Assembly: GCF_001894745.1 (NCBI RefSeq)
Contig: NZ_BBYF01000004.1
Span: forward strand, 372,001 to 436,000
From: Paenibacillus sp. NAIST15-1
GTDB lineage: Bacteria; Bacillota; Bacilli; Paenibacillales; Paenibacillaceae
DNA: 64,000 nt
Direction of reading: 5' to 3'
Part shown: one piece after another, positions 17,418 through 25,995 of the stretch
Position numbering within the stretch: the first letter of the stretch is position 1
Layout of the letters: every line of letters starts with the position of its first letter
Position numbers and translations under genes: made by a program
Notes under the pieces: generated by a model
Database searches by the model: none
What the model saw: only the letters and a program-made list of their open reading frames with translations
What the model was told of the DNA's origin: nothing

Positions 17418-18617
17418 ATGAAAGATTCATTACGCAAGCTGTTCACCAACTACTGGAGCCCTTACGTTGCCATCGGCATCGCAGGCGTACTCAGCGCGCT
17501 GTACTTCGGCATTACCAACACGGTATGGGCCGTCACCGGCGAGTTTACGCGTTTTGGAGGACATATCCTGGAGCTGTTCGGGGTCGATATCTCCGATTGG
17601 GCTTACTTCAAATTGATACAAATGAAGGGTTCGACATTCGAGCGCACGGACGGCTGGATCGTCTGGGGCATGTTCATCGGCGCGCTCATCATGATTCTGT
17701 TCAGCAACAACTTCAAGATCCGCATGCCGAAGCAGAAGCGCCGCTTAGTACAGGGCCTGATCGGCGGCATTATCGCAGGTGCAGGCGCACGGCTCGCGCT
17801 TGGCTGCAACTTGGCTGCCTTCTTCACAGGCGTGCCGCAATTCTCGTTCCATGCTTGGATCTTCATGGTGGCAACCGCCATCGGTACCTATGCAGGGGTG
17901 AAAATTGTTAGTACCAAATGGTGGAAAGGAAAGCCGATCCTGCAAAAAGGGAATGCCGCGCCTACTATTCAACAAACAAGAAAAGTTCAGCCTTATATCG
18001 GCGGGCTTGTTGCACTGGCTTATACAGGACTTATCGTGTACTTCTTCCTAGCAGGCAAGACAATGCTCGGCGTTGCCGCCATCTTCGGGGCTGCCTTCGG
18101 CATCTTGATCGAAAGAGGACAGATCTGCTTCACCTCCGCTTTCCGCGATCTGTGGATTAGCGGGCGCGCAACGATGACCAAGGCTATTATCGGCGGGATG
18201 GCAATCAGTTCTGTCCTAACGCTCATCGTTATTCTCGTGAACGGCGTCGATCCGATTACGAAAATGGCAGCACCAAGCACATTCGTCGGCGGCATCCTGT
18301 TCGGCATTGGCATTGTCCTTGCGGGCGGCTGTGAGACAGGGATGATGTACCGCCTCATGGAAGGACAAGTGATCTTCCTGCCTGTATTCATCGGCAACAT
18401 TATTGGCGCTACTGCCCTTGCCTACGCTTGGGATCATCTTGGCGTATTCGACCTGCTCGTGAAGAGTGGGGCGAAGATCAATCTCATTTCTGTGATGGGC
18501 CCGGCTTGGGCGCTAATTGTCACACTAGTTTTGCTTGCAATCGGTTATGCTGTAGCTAGCTACTGGCAAAAAAATTACCGCTTCGGCGTCGGATTCAAAA
18601 AAGGAGATGCAAAATAA
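17418..18617 (+). CDS. yedE: YedE-type sulfur/selenium transport membrane protein
   Basis: The 399-residue membrane protein closely follows E. coli YedE in length and motifs: AVTGEFTRFGGHILELFG, GGIIAGAGARLALGCNLAAFFTGVPQFS, LIERGQICFTSAFRDLWISGRA and GGILFGIGIVLAGGCETGMMYR (each spread over more than one helix). The conserved Cys residues in GCN, QICF and GGCETG are those thought to hand the sulfur species through the membrane in the YeeE/TsuA fold. AAGGGGTAAGGG precedes the ATG. It is followed directly by the TusA-like gene (stop and next start adjacent). YedE/YedF are often linked to selenium metabolism. A second, different pair lies at 44-45 kb. Confidence 0.92.
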   Translation: MKDSLRKLFTNYWSPYVAIGIAGVLSALYFGITNTVWAVTGEFTRFGGHILELFGVDISDWAYFKLIQMKGSTFERTDGWIVWGMFIGALIMILFSNNFKIRMPKQKRRLVQGLIGGIIAGAGARLALGCNLAAFFTGVPQFSFHAWIFMVATAIGTYAGVKIVSTKWWKGKPILQKGNAAPTIQQTRKVQPYIGGLVALAYTGLIVYFFLAGKTMLGVAAIFGAAFGILIERGQICFTSAFRDLWISGRATMTKAIIGGMAISSVLTLIVILVNGVDPITKMAAPSTFVGGILFGIGIVLAGGCETGMMYRLMEGQVIFLPVFIGNIIGATALAYAWDHLGVFDLLVKSGAKINLISVMGPAWALIVTLVLLAIGYAVASYWQKNYRFGVGFKKGDAK

Positions 18618-18844
18618 TGACGATCGATTTCACATTGGATCTTAGAGGAGAACCTTGCCCATATCCCGTTATCTACACGTTAGAGACATTGCAGGACATG
18701 GAGAAAGGACAAGTGTTGCAAGTGATTGCGGACTGTCCAGCCGCCTTCAAGAACGTACCGGAAGAAGTGGTGAAGCACGGCTACACACTCGCGCAAGACC
18801 CTGTTAAGAATGGACAGGAACTCATCTTCTATATTCAAAAATAA
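18617..18844 (+). CDS. yedF: YedF/TusA-family sulfur carrier protein
   Basis: The 75-residue protein has the TusA fold signature: DLRGEPCPYPVIYTLETL with the active Cys in CPxP (residue about 13), then a DCPAAFKNVPEEVVKHGYTL segment. It should accept the sulfur or selenium species imported by the adjacent membrane protein. AAAGGAGATG lies before the start, which overlaps the last base of the yedE stop codon. Confidence 0.93.
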   Translation: MTIDFTLDLRGEPCPYPVIYTLETLQDMEKGQVLQVIADCPAAFKNVPEEVVKHGYTLAQDPVKNGQELIFYIQK

Positions 18845-18856
18845 AAAGGCCTGACA

Positions 18857-18908
18857 AAAGGAGCTGCTCGGCAAGTGTTTGATCTACTTCGTCTAAGCAG
18901 CTCCTTTT
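18857..18908 (+). terminator. Intrinsic terminator after yedEF
   Basis: AAAGGAGCTGCT (18857-18868) pairs with AGCAGCTCCTTT (18896-18907), followed by TGATTTCTT. Confidence 0.7.
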
Positions 18909-18942
18909 GATTTCTTATCTTGTTGAAATTCAGCTTCTCCCC

Positions 18943-19353
18943 TTATCTTCGAAGCTGTACCTTTCTTCCGCCTGTCTTTCGAACGAGTGTCATCACCCCA
19001 GCGATAACAAAGAATATGGCCGGGATGTACCCGAACACCGAAATCACACAAGGCACCACCGCTGCCAAAATAAGCAGCCATCCCGCGAGCCTTGGGCTGC
19101 CATTGCGCCTCAATAAAAGAATAGCCATAACACTTAGCACAATGCCTACAAATCCAGGGAGAATCCACAGCGTACCTGATTGATTCATCTGATCGATCGA
19201 AGTAGCTATCTGGCTGTCATTCCAATTGGCATGCAAATAGTCCATATATGCTGCATTATCTTTGAGGTATAAGAAAGCGACTCCGATTACGATCATGATG
19301 AGATTTAATGCTGCTCCAATGATGCTAAACACGATTTCCCCTGTTCGTCTCAT
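18943..19353 (-). CDS. DUF4064-type small membrane protein
   Basis: The 136-residue protein has a basic N-terminus (MRRTGE) and four hydrophobic helices (about 8-28, 60-80, 88-108 and 108-125) with a short polar loop carrying the acidic NWNDSQIATSID stretch. It resembles the DUF4064 family of Firmicutes membrane proteins, function unknown. GGAGGTTC precedes the ATG. A TetR gene lies upstream on the same strand, and the space between holds a 26-base dyad identical in layout to one in front of the TetR gene, so it is probably a TetR target. Confidence 0.75.
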   Translation of the reverse strand: MRRTGEIVFSIIGAALNLIMIVIGVAFLYLKDNAAYMDYLHANWNDSQIATSIDQMNQSGTLWILPGFVGIVLSVMAILLLRRNGSPRLAGWLLILAAVVPCVISVFGYIPAIFFVIAGVMTLVRKTGGRKVQLRR

Positions 19354-19466
19354 GTTTGAACCTCCATTGAAATATTTTCACATCTTTCCCATGACTCGAA
19401 TTGCATTACAAGCGGAATCACCCCCTTGCTTAATCACACCGACTGTACAATGATCTCAATGTATAA

Positions 19467-19492
19467 TGAATGAATATTTTTTTATTCATTCA
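19467..19492. promoter_or_regulatory. TetR-type dyad upstream of the DUF4064 gene
   Basis: TGAATGAAT, eight bases, ATTCATTCA; the symmetry extends to 15-base perfect arms (19462-19497) around a T6 loop. The same half-sites and the same eight-base centre recur at 20118-20143. Confidence 0.65.
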
Positions 19493-19527
19493 TTATAGGG
19501 CATAAAAAGATCGCTGCCGGATTCCCT

Positions 19528-20100
19528 CTATTTTTCGAAGTTCGTTAAGCCTTTCATAATGAACTCCGACAAATACTGTACCAGTTGCGGAAAGTGGTGA
19601 ACCCCGATTTCTTCCTTGTGTGAATCGATATAGACTAGTGAGTCAAAGAAGACAGGCAAAAGCTCATCATCAATATCCGATCTGATTCGTCCTTCCGCTT
19701 TCCACTTTTTAAATAACTCAATGGTTAAGCTGCGAATCGTATCATCATTTCCTTTGACTTCTTCATAGTACTGCTCTAATTCCCGGAAAAGATCCCGATT
19801 ATACCATTCCTTAAGCACTTTATTAGAGTTCATAGCACTGATATTCTGCTCCACTAATGTTCTTACAAGGATTACGGGATCTTGATTCATATCAAGGGAC
19901 TCGACCATCCTTTTTTTCATTATTTCATTTTCTTTCATATAAATTTCAAAGAACAATTTCTCTTTCGAGGAATAATAGTTATAAAAGGTTCCTACCGCTA
20001 TTCCCGCCATTTTTGCAATGTCTGAAATATTGGTGTCTTTAAATCCTTTGGCGTGGAATAATTCCGATGCACATTGAAAGATGTTCTGCTTCTTATCCAT
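19528..20100 (-). CDS. TetR-family transcriptional regulator
   Basis: The start at 20100 (MDKKQNIFQCASELF) follows GCGAGGTCA. The 190-residue protein has the TetR N-terminal helix-turn-helix (about 5-52: FHAKGFKDTNISDIAKMAG and VGTFYNYYSSKEKLF) and a helical ligand/dimerisation domain. A near-perfect 26-base dyad sits 17 bases upstream of the start codon and a second copy precedes the downstream DUF4064 gene. I infer autorepression plus control of that membrane protein. The ligand is unknown. Confidence 0.92.
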   Translation of the reverse strand: MDKKQNIFQCASELFHAKGFKDTNISDIAKMAGIAVGTFYNYYSSKEKLFFEIYMKENEIMKKRMVESLDMNQDPVILVRTLVEQNISAMNSNKVLKEWYNRDLFRELEQYYEEVKGNDDTIRSLTIELFKKWKAEGRIRSDIDDELLPVFFDSLVYIDSHKEEIGVHHFPQLVQYLSEFIMKGLTNFEK

Positions 20101-20117
20101 GTATGAATGACCTCGCA

Positions 20118-20143
20118 TGAATGAATAATTTTAAATTCACTCA
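20118..20143. promoter_or_regulatory. TetR-type dyad upstream of the tetR gene
   Basis: TGAATGAAT, eight bases, ATTCACTCA: one mismatch in the arms. It matches the site at 19467-19492 in sequence and spacing and sits where an autorepressor would bind. Confidence 0.65.
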
Positions 20144-20197
20144 TATTGAAACACGGTTTCCTTTTCTTGTCAATCCACATTCGCCATGATAACAAAT

Positions 20198-20240
20198 AAA
20201 CCACCCTGTTAACCGCCTTAACGGAAAACAGAGTGGTTAT
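20198..20240 (-). terminator. Terminator downstream of the sugar transporter
   Basis: On the minus strand CCACTCTGTT pairs with AACAGGGTGG around a 15-base centre and is followed by TTTATTTGTT. Confidence 0.55.
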
Positions 20241-20263
20241 ATAAGATGCAACAATCTCTATGA

Positions 20264-21643
20264 TTAAGCCTTGGACTGCGTCCACATATTCTCGATCTCC
20301 TCCAGCGATTTCCCCTTTGTCTCGGGGACGACGCGCCAACTAAAGAGGACGGTGAACACCGCCAGTATGCCGAATATCCAGAACGTAATGGCTGGCCCTG
20401 CGGAACTAAGCAGCGGCGGGAACGACTGGGACACGATATAATCTGCTACCCACAGCATCATGGATGCAATCGCCGTAGCCTTGCCACGAATATGGTTCGG
20501 GAAGATTTCAGACATCACGACCCAAACTACTGGACCAAGCGATATCGCGAAGGCAGCAACGTACACCAGAATACAGATAAGCACCAGCATTCCAGAGGTA
20601 TGACCTGTATGGAACGCAAACCCGATCACAAGCAAGCATACCGCCATCAAGGATGATCCGACGATCAATAATGCTTTACGGCCGACCTTATCGATCAACC
20701 ACAATGCCAGAATCGTGAACACGAAGTTGATGAAACCGACGAGAATCGTTTGAATCAATGCGCCATTCGTTCCAGCACCTGCTTGCTTGAAGATTTCTGG
20801 CGCGTAATACATAACCGCGTTAATACCTGTTACCTGCTGAAGCACAGCAAGCACGACACCAACAATGAGTGCCAAACGAAGACCTGGCTTGAATAGATCC
20901 GAGAGCGAACCCTTTTCATGCTTGAACGATTCCTTAATGTCCAATACTTCTTTGCGTGCCAGCTCATCGCCGTGGATTTTGCATAGGATTGGCAGAGACT
21001 CGGCTGCCCGCCCCTGTGTAATCAACCATCTTGGACTCTCTGGTACGAAGAACAGGAGAACCAAGAACAGTACGCCCGGAATAACACCTACACCGAACAT
21101 CCAGCGCCATGCATTCTCCACGCCCCAAGCGTGATCGCCAGCGCCAGCGATACCCAAGTTAACAAAGTAAACGAGGAAAATACCTGTTACAACCGCTAGC
21201 TGATTCAATGCAACGAGTCGGCCTCGATACTTCGCAGGCGCGATCTCCGCATTATAGAGCGGGCAGAGTGTAGATGTAATACCAATTCCGAGACCACCAA
21301 CAATACGGGCACTGATATAACCCGAGAATGTTGCTGGAATTGCAGAACCTGCTGTACCAACAATGAACAGCAGCGCAGCTGCGATAAGCACCTTTTTTCG
21401 GCCGAACTTGTCAGCCAGTATGCCTGTGCTTGCCGCCCCGACGATACATCCTACAATTAAGCTGGATACTGCCCAGCCGACTTGAAATTCGGACAGACCG
21501 AACTTCTCTTTCATGAAACCGATTGCACCAGAGACAACAGCAGTGTCAAATCCAAACAGCAAGCCTCCGAGTGCGGCTACAATCGATACGAGCGTAACAT
21601 ACTTCATATTTATTTGATTGTGTTCGCCTTGTTGCGTACTCAT
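20264..21643 (-). CDS. MFS sugar:proton symporter (XylE/AraE/GalP-like)
   Basis: The 459-residue protein has 12 predicted helices and the sugar-porter signatures: GRKKVLI after helix 2, GLGIGITSTLCPLYNAEIAP with R-x-G-R-L, PESPRWL after helix 6, QQVTGINAVMYYAPEIF in helix 7 and PETKGKSLEEIE after helix 12. The closest familiar members carry pentoses or hexoses (XylE, AraE, GalP, Bacillus YwtG). AAAGGGG lies before the ATG. It lies downstream of a binding-protein/YesM/YesN sensing module on the same strand, which may control it. The exact sugar is unknown. Confidence 0.92.
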   Translation of the reverse strand: MSTQQGEHNQINMKYVTLVSIVAALGGLLFGFDTAVVSGAIGFMKEKFGLSEFQVGWAVSSLIVGCIVGAASTGILADKFGRKKVLIAAALLFIVGTAGSAIPATFSGYISARIVGGLGIGITSTLCPLYNAEIAPAKYRGRLVALNQLAVVTGIFLVYFVNLGIAGAGDHAWGVENAWRWMFGVGVIPGVLFLVLLFFVPESPRWLITQGRAAESLPILCKIHGDELARKEVLDIKESFKHEKGSLSDLFKPGLRLALIVGVVLAVLQQVTGINAVMYYAPEIFKQAGAGTNGALIQTILVGFINFVFTILALWLIDKVGRKALLIVGSSLMAVCLLVIGFAFHTGHTSGMLVLICILVYVAAFAISLGPVVWVVMSEIFPNHIRGKATAIASMMLWVADYIVSQSFPPLLSSAGPAITFWIFGILAVFTVLFSWRVVPETKGKSLEEIENMWTQSKA

Positions 21644-21834
21644 AATTTTATACCCCTTTGAGTAAAATCAATGAAGACTGGAGCTTCATTATAACATTCA
21701 GCTTGTCCGATCATGTCGATGAAACCCTTCACTTCTTTGCGGATCATCAGCATAATATCGTTCCCTGCTCGCACGGATTCCAAACATTGGCCACAAACTA
21801 GCACATTCTTGTCTTGGAGGACAAAAAAGTCCAT
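21640..21834 (-). CDS. Possible small ORF overlapping the transporter start
   Basis: A 64-codon frame starting MDFFVLQDKN and ending in a TGA that overlaps the transporter ATG (ATGA). Its composition is protein-like (VCGQC motif, balanced charges), but its start lies inside the terminator of the regulator gene and no Shine-Dalgarno is visible. It could be a coupled small protein, a remnant, or chance. Confidence 0.2.
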   Translation of the reverse strand: MDFFVLQDKNVLVCGQCLESVRAGNDIMLMIRKEVKGFIDMIGQAECYNEAPVFIDFTQRGIKL

Positions 21835-21856
21835 GCCGACATATGGGCATGGACTT
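21822..21856 (-). terminator. Terminator after the YesN-type regulator
   Basis: On the minus strand AGTCCATGCC pairs with GGCATGGACT and is followed by TTTTTTG. The stem overlaps the regulator's stop codon. Confidence 0.75.
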
Positions 21857-23225
21857 AGTTCTCCGTACTTCGATATTCGGTTGGCGTTACGCCCGTTACC
21901 TTCTTGAACACACGGCTGAAGTAGTTCGGATCTTTGTAGCCGACCATATAGCACACTTCCTTCAGGCTGAATTGCCCATCCAAGATGAGTGACTTCGCCT
22001 TATCAATTCTTAGCCTTGTAACGTAATCAATGAACGTTTCTCCTGTCTGCTGCTTGAATACTTTGCTGAAATAATGCGGATTCAAGTGGACATGGTCCGC
22101 TACTTCCTCTAGAGACAACTCTTCCTGATATCGCTCTACGATGTATGCAGCAGCACGATCGACCACATTCCATGTCTGCTGTTCACGTTCCTCACGGATG
22201 CGCTTAATTGCTTGCTCTACATACGCTCCCTCAGCAGATGTTCCTCGTTCAACCCGATCATCAGGCAGCCAAGAAGCATTACTTGCAGGCAGTTGCAGTT
22301 CCTCGAATCGGCATAGACTCCCCCACGAACTTGGATACGTCGAGGCAAACACTGCTTCATAATAGGAACGCCGTATTCCTTCAACGTGCCGCTGAAGCGT
22401 CCCAACTCCGACCGTAACTTCAAGACCGCATTGTCTGCGCAAAGCTGCGATAAGCTCTGATCCGATGCCCTGCACTTCCTCTTGCATAGAACCAGCCTCT
22501 GCCGTTCCCTTGCCCAAAATAAAAACAGCCATATGTTCATGCACAATCGGACTGACGATCCAGCTGTGTCTCTCCTTTACCTGCTCCTTCAATATACTCT
22601 TCGATACGTCGATCGCGAACTGCTTCTCGTCTTCGTATGATTGGCCCGCAGCAGACTTCATTCCATTCATCGCAACCACTAGCGCATACCCTCGATCGAG
22701 CGACAGCTCCAAAATATCAGCAAGCTGCAAGGCGTCTGCCTTATGAACTTGATCCGCCATTAAGGCAAGGGCAAGCTCCGTCTCAGCCATGGGAAGCAGT
22801 TGATAAAATTTATCCCGAATGGCAAGTTGCTCGTCACGCTTCCCGCACTCATCCCGAATCTCATCAACCAGACGCTGCAGCACAGCTACAATTTGATCCC
22901 GCTTTGCAGGCTTCACCAAGTATTCCTTCACTCCAAGAGATAGTGCCTGCTGCGCGTAGTCGAAATATTCATACGCAGTAACGAGCACCATTTTGACGAG
23001 TGGATGGCGCTCCTTAATCTCCTTCAGGGCATCCAATCCCTGTATGCCTGGCATTCGGACATCCATCATGACGATATGAGGGCGATGCTCGTCGGCCCTC
23101 TGAATTGCTGTACGGCCATTGTCTGCATGAATAACTTCGAAGGTATCCGGCATCATTTTCGTAATAATCCACTCCAAGCCCTCCCGCTCTAATGCCTCAT
23201 CATCAGCGATTAGCAATCGATACAT
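21855..23225 (-). CDS. YesN-type response regulator (receiver plus AraC HTH)
   Basis: The start at 23225 (MYRLLIADDEALERE) follows AAAGGAGGG. The 456-residue protein has an N-terminal receiver domain (1-120, phospho-acceptor Asp in VMMDVRMPG, Lys in LVKPAK), a long linker/ligand-like middle region (about 130-340) and a C-terminal AraC helix-turn-helix pair (about 355-455: LSLEEVADHVHLNPHYFSKVF and LKEVCYMVGYKDPNYFSRVFK). It is the partner of the kinase ending 45 bases upstream. Such regulators usually control nearby carbohydrate uptake genes; the sugar transporter downstream is the obvious candidate. Confidence 0.93.
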   Translation of the reverse strand: MYRLLIADDEALEREGLEWIITKMMPDTFEVIHADNGRTAIQRADEHRPHIVMMDVRMPGIQGLDALKEIKERHPLVKMVLVTAYEYFDYAQQALSLGVKEYLVKPAKRDQIVAVLQRLVDEIRDECGKRDEQLAIRDKFYQLLPMAETELALALMADQVHKADALQLADILELSLDRGYALVVAMNGMKSAAGQSYEDEKQFAIDVSKSILKEQVKERHSWIVSPIVHEHMAVFILGKGTAEAGSMQEEVQGIGSELIAALRRQCGLEVTVGVGTLQRHVEGIRRSYYEAVFASTYPSSWGSLCRFEELQLPASNASWLPDDRVERGTSAEGAYVEQAIKRIREEREQQTWNVVDRAAAYIVERYQEELSLEEVADHVHLNPHYFSKVFKQQTGETFIDYVTRLRIDKAKSLILDGQFSLKEVCYMVGYKDPNYFSRVFKKVTGVTPTEYRSTEN

Positions 23226-23270
23226 GTTCTCCCTCCTTTCTGATTCACATGTTAGTAAGGATACCTCCAA

Positions 23271-24746
23271 TTATCGAGGAGTCATTATCCTGCCAATATC
23301 CTGTTGCCCCTTGTGTTCCTCCTTGTCCGGTATTCGAATCAAGACGGTTGTGCCATGGCCAGGCTCGCTCTGAATATCCACCAGATCGGTTCTGCCATAG
23401 TACAGTTCCAATCGTCTAAATACATTGTACGTTCCAAGTCCTGTAGATTGTCCCCCTGATCGGGAATCTGCTGGTTCTGCACCCATGCGAAGCAGGGCGC
23501 TGCGCGTCTCTTCCGTCATGCCACTGCCATTGTCTGCAATCGAGATTCGCACCTCGCTCGGTACACGTTCAATGGACAAGGTTACAACCGCTCCTGCTTC
23601 CATGCCTTCAATGCCATGAACAAATACATTTTCCAAAATCGGCTGCAGGGTAAGCACAGGAACGAGCACGTCCAAGGCTGCTTCATCAATATGGGTAACA
23701 AACTGGATTCGATCACGGAATCTAGCCTGCTGAATCGTGAAATACTCCTTCGCTTGCTCCACTTCATCTCGGAGCGGTACAGGCTGGTCCAGCTTGCGCA
23801 GATTATAGCGGAGCAAGTTAGACATCGACACAGTTAAATCGCTAGTTCGTTCCGCACCTTCTAACAAGGCAAGCTTGGCAAGCACATTAAGAGAGTTGAA
23901 CAGAAAGTGCGGGTTCATTTGATTTTGCAGCGCCTTGAGCTCCAATTCCTTCACGAGCCGATCCTTCTCCAAGTTCGCCTTATCCTTTTCAATCAACTGC
24001 AGAAGATCATCCTGCATGCGCCCGAACGCCTCAGACAGCATACGAATTTCACTGCTGCCCTCCACTTGTGGAGGCTTCGTCTGCAAGTTGCCGCGGGAAA
24101 TTGCTCTCGCTGCATGAACCAGCTTCTTAATTGGCTCGGTAATGCCGAGCGATAGCCAATAGGCAAGCATGATACTTAGCAGCGTATTGATAATAAAAAG
24201 TCCGATTCCCCATAGATTCATCGCTTCTGTGTGCGTGAAGATCTGCCGGTAGAAGGGCTGATAATAACGAAGCTCCGCATCAATCAATTGATGCCCTTCT
24301 TCTCGGATGAACCCTGCCGTCGCTTCCAGTTCCTCATACAGCGGCACATAACGCAGAGAGCTCGGTTCCCCCCACGCCTTTAGCACACCTGCTTCCTCTT
24401 CGATATACGTGTTCAGCAGATTGCGATAATTACGCACGTCCGCTCCGGCGGATGGAGCATTCGTTTTTTGCTCCGTCAATTGATCTCTCATCAACTTCAG
24501 ACTATGAGCCTCACGAAGATACTCTTCGCGCGATCGATCGCTTTGATCTAACAAATAGATGTTCAAGGCACGCAGATTGCTGTCGGTTTGGGTTGCAATT
24601 TGCCTGTACATCAATACCCGCTCCAGCATGACGTTATAGCTTTGCTGTACGGTTCTTCCACTCTGGAAGACGAAAAAGGAGACGCCATTGCTCAAGACGA
24701 GCAGCGCCGGAATGAAAATCAATAGCTTTTTCCGTATATTCATCAT
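23271..24746 (-). CDS. YesM-family sensor histidine kinase
   Basis: The 491-residue membrane kinase has helix 1 (about 6-28), an extracellular helical sensor (30-170), helix 2 (about 178-200), a HAMP domain (205-255), then the His_kinase domain with the family motif LQNQMNPHFLFNSLN (phospho-accepting His) and the ATPase domain with NGSGMTEETR and STGLGTYNVFRRL. The ATG overlaps the stop of the binding-protein gene (ATGA), so the two are translationally coupled and probably form one receptor complex. Confidence 0.93.
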   Translation of the reverse strand: MMNIRKKLLIFIPALLVLSNGVSFFVFQSGRTVQQSYNVMLERVLMYRQIATQTDSNLRALNIYLLDQSDRSREEYLREAHSLKLMRDQLTEQKTNAPSAGADVRNYRNLLNTYIEEEAGVLKAWGEPSSLRYVPLYEELEATAGFIREEGHQLIDAELRYYQPFYRQIFTHTEAMNLWGIGLFIINTLLSIMLAYWLSLGITEPIKKLVHAARAISRGNLQTKPPQVEGSSEIRMLSEAFGRMQDDLLQLIEKDKANLEKDRLVKELELKALQNQMNPHFLFNSLNVLAKLALLEGAERTSDLTVSMSNLLRYNLRKLDQPVPLRDEVEQAKEYFTIQQARFRDRIQFVTHIDEAALDVLVPVLTLQPILENVFVHGIEGMEAGAVVTLSIERVPSEVRISIADNGSGMTEETRSALLRMGAEPADSRSGGQSTGLGTYNVFRRLELYYGRTDLVDIQSEPGHGTTVLIRIPDKEEHKGQQDIGRIMTPR

Positions 24747-25708
24747 TGTTCCAAAACCTTAGTACTTGTATATTGAGTTGCTGCGTACGGCTCGCCCGCA
24801 AATATTTGCTGCAGAATGGATACTGCTTCGGCGCCAATCTCCCTTGGCTGCTGCACGAGCGTTGCCACGATGTCTCCGTGAGCAATCGCACGCCTAGTTG
24901 CCTCTACATCATCGAAGCCAAATACGTTAATCTTCCCCTTATTCGCAGCTTGCAATCCCTCCACGATCCCTGCGGCATCCCACGCACTAAACCCGATAAT
25001 CGTTCGTATATCCGGATGCTCGCTCAGCATAAGCTTCGTCTGCTTCGCTGCCTCGATGCGAGATATATTCGATGAACGCACGTCTACGATCTCATAGCCT
25101 GAAGCCTTATCGATGATGGATCTGAATCCCTCCAGCCGCTTCCGTTGATTGTCAGCCAGTTCGCTGCCTAAGATGATGCCTATTTTCCCTTTGTATGCTG
25201 AGCCATGAACGACCAATTCACCCATTTGTACACCAGCCGCCCGATTATCTGTTCCGACATAAGCGAACCGTCTGCTGTCCGGTGCATCGGAATCCACCGT
25301 TATAACCGGAATGCCTTGATCCATTGCTCTGCCTACGAGTTCATCGTACCGCGGCTCATTGATTCCCTGTGTCAAAATGGCATCCGGCTTGGAGGCAATG
25401 GCCTTGGCCAGCAGCCTCATCTGCTCCGACGGGTTAATGCGTATGGGTCCGGTATATTCGATTTCCATATCCCGCTGTGCAGCTGCTTCCTTCGCCCCCT
25501 GCTCCACCGTGCGCCAGAAGGGATTATCCAGCTCTTGGGCAATGAGCACCACATGCTTAAGCGATTGCTGCTGCCCTGCGTCTGTACCCGTCTCCAGCTG
25601 CCCAACTAGACGCTCGATTGCAAGTGTGGAAGACAAGAATCGAACAATCACATAACCGAATATAGCTGCAAGGACGATCAGGCCTATGATCCACTTTCGT
25701 TTTGCCAT
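24743..25708 (-). CDS. Membrane-anchored RbsB-like sugar-binding protein (sensor component)
   Basis: The 321-residue protein has one N-terminal membrane helix (MAKRKWIIGLIVLAAIFGYVI region, residues 5-27) without a lipobox, then a type I periplasmic-binding fold (about 50-315: VVLIAQELDNPFWRTVEQGAKEA, ILTQGINEP, PVITVDSDAP, YVGTDNRAAG, VFGFDDVEATR). No ABC permease or ATPase gene follows. Instead a YesM kinase overlaps its end. This matches three-component sensors such as clostridial XylFII-LytS-YesN, in which the binding protein docks on the kinase. The ligand is probably a monosaccharide. Confidence 0.88.
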   Translation of the reverse strand: MAKRKWIIGLIVLAAIFGYVIVRFLSSTLAIERLVGQLETGTDAGQQQSLKHVVLIAQELDNPFWRTVEQGAKEAAAQRDMEIEYTGPIRINPSEQMRLLAKAIASKPDAILTQGINEPRYDELVGRAMDQGIPVITVDSDAPDSRRFAYVGTDNRAAGVQMGELVVHGSAYKGKIGIILGSELADNQRKRLEGFRSIIDKASGYEIVDVRSSNISRIEAAKQTKLMLSEHPDIRTIIGFSAWDAAGIVEGLQAANKGKINVFGFDDVEATRRAIAHGDIVATLVQQPREIGAEAVSILQQIFAGEPYAATQYTSTKVLEQ

Positions 25709-25995
25709 GATGCCCCCTCGATGTCTGCATTGAAATATAGGCTCTATTATACTGATCTCACTGTGAAAATGAAAATGAGGCTCATCACTACATTACCCCC
25801 TGCTTTATTGGCAGCTTCTAGCCGCTCCACTTCCTCCACAATGTAGTCTGTTATTTCACTTTCAGCGTTTATTCAGCTAATGCTCAGTTTTTACTCAGTG
25901 TGCTTTAATGGACCATTCATCTATGGTAAGTACCCTAAGTTCAGCGGGCACAACGATTGAATGCCCAACAGAACCGGTAAAGGTGGATAGAGACG

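Noticed and set aside
19462-19497. Perfect inverted repeat considered as a terminator
   Set aside because: The arms are entirely AT-rich and the T6 lies in the loop, not after the stem. The half-sites recur at the tetR promoter, so an operator fits better.
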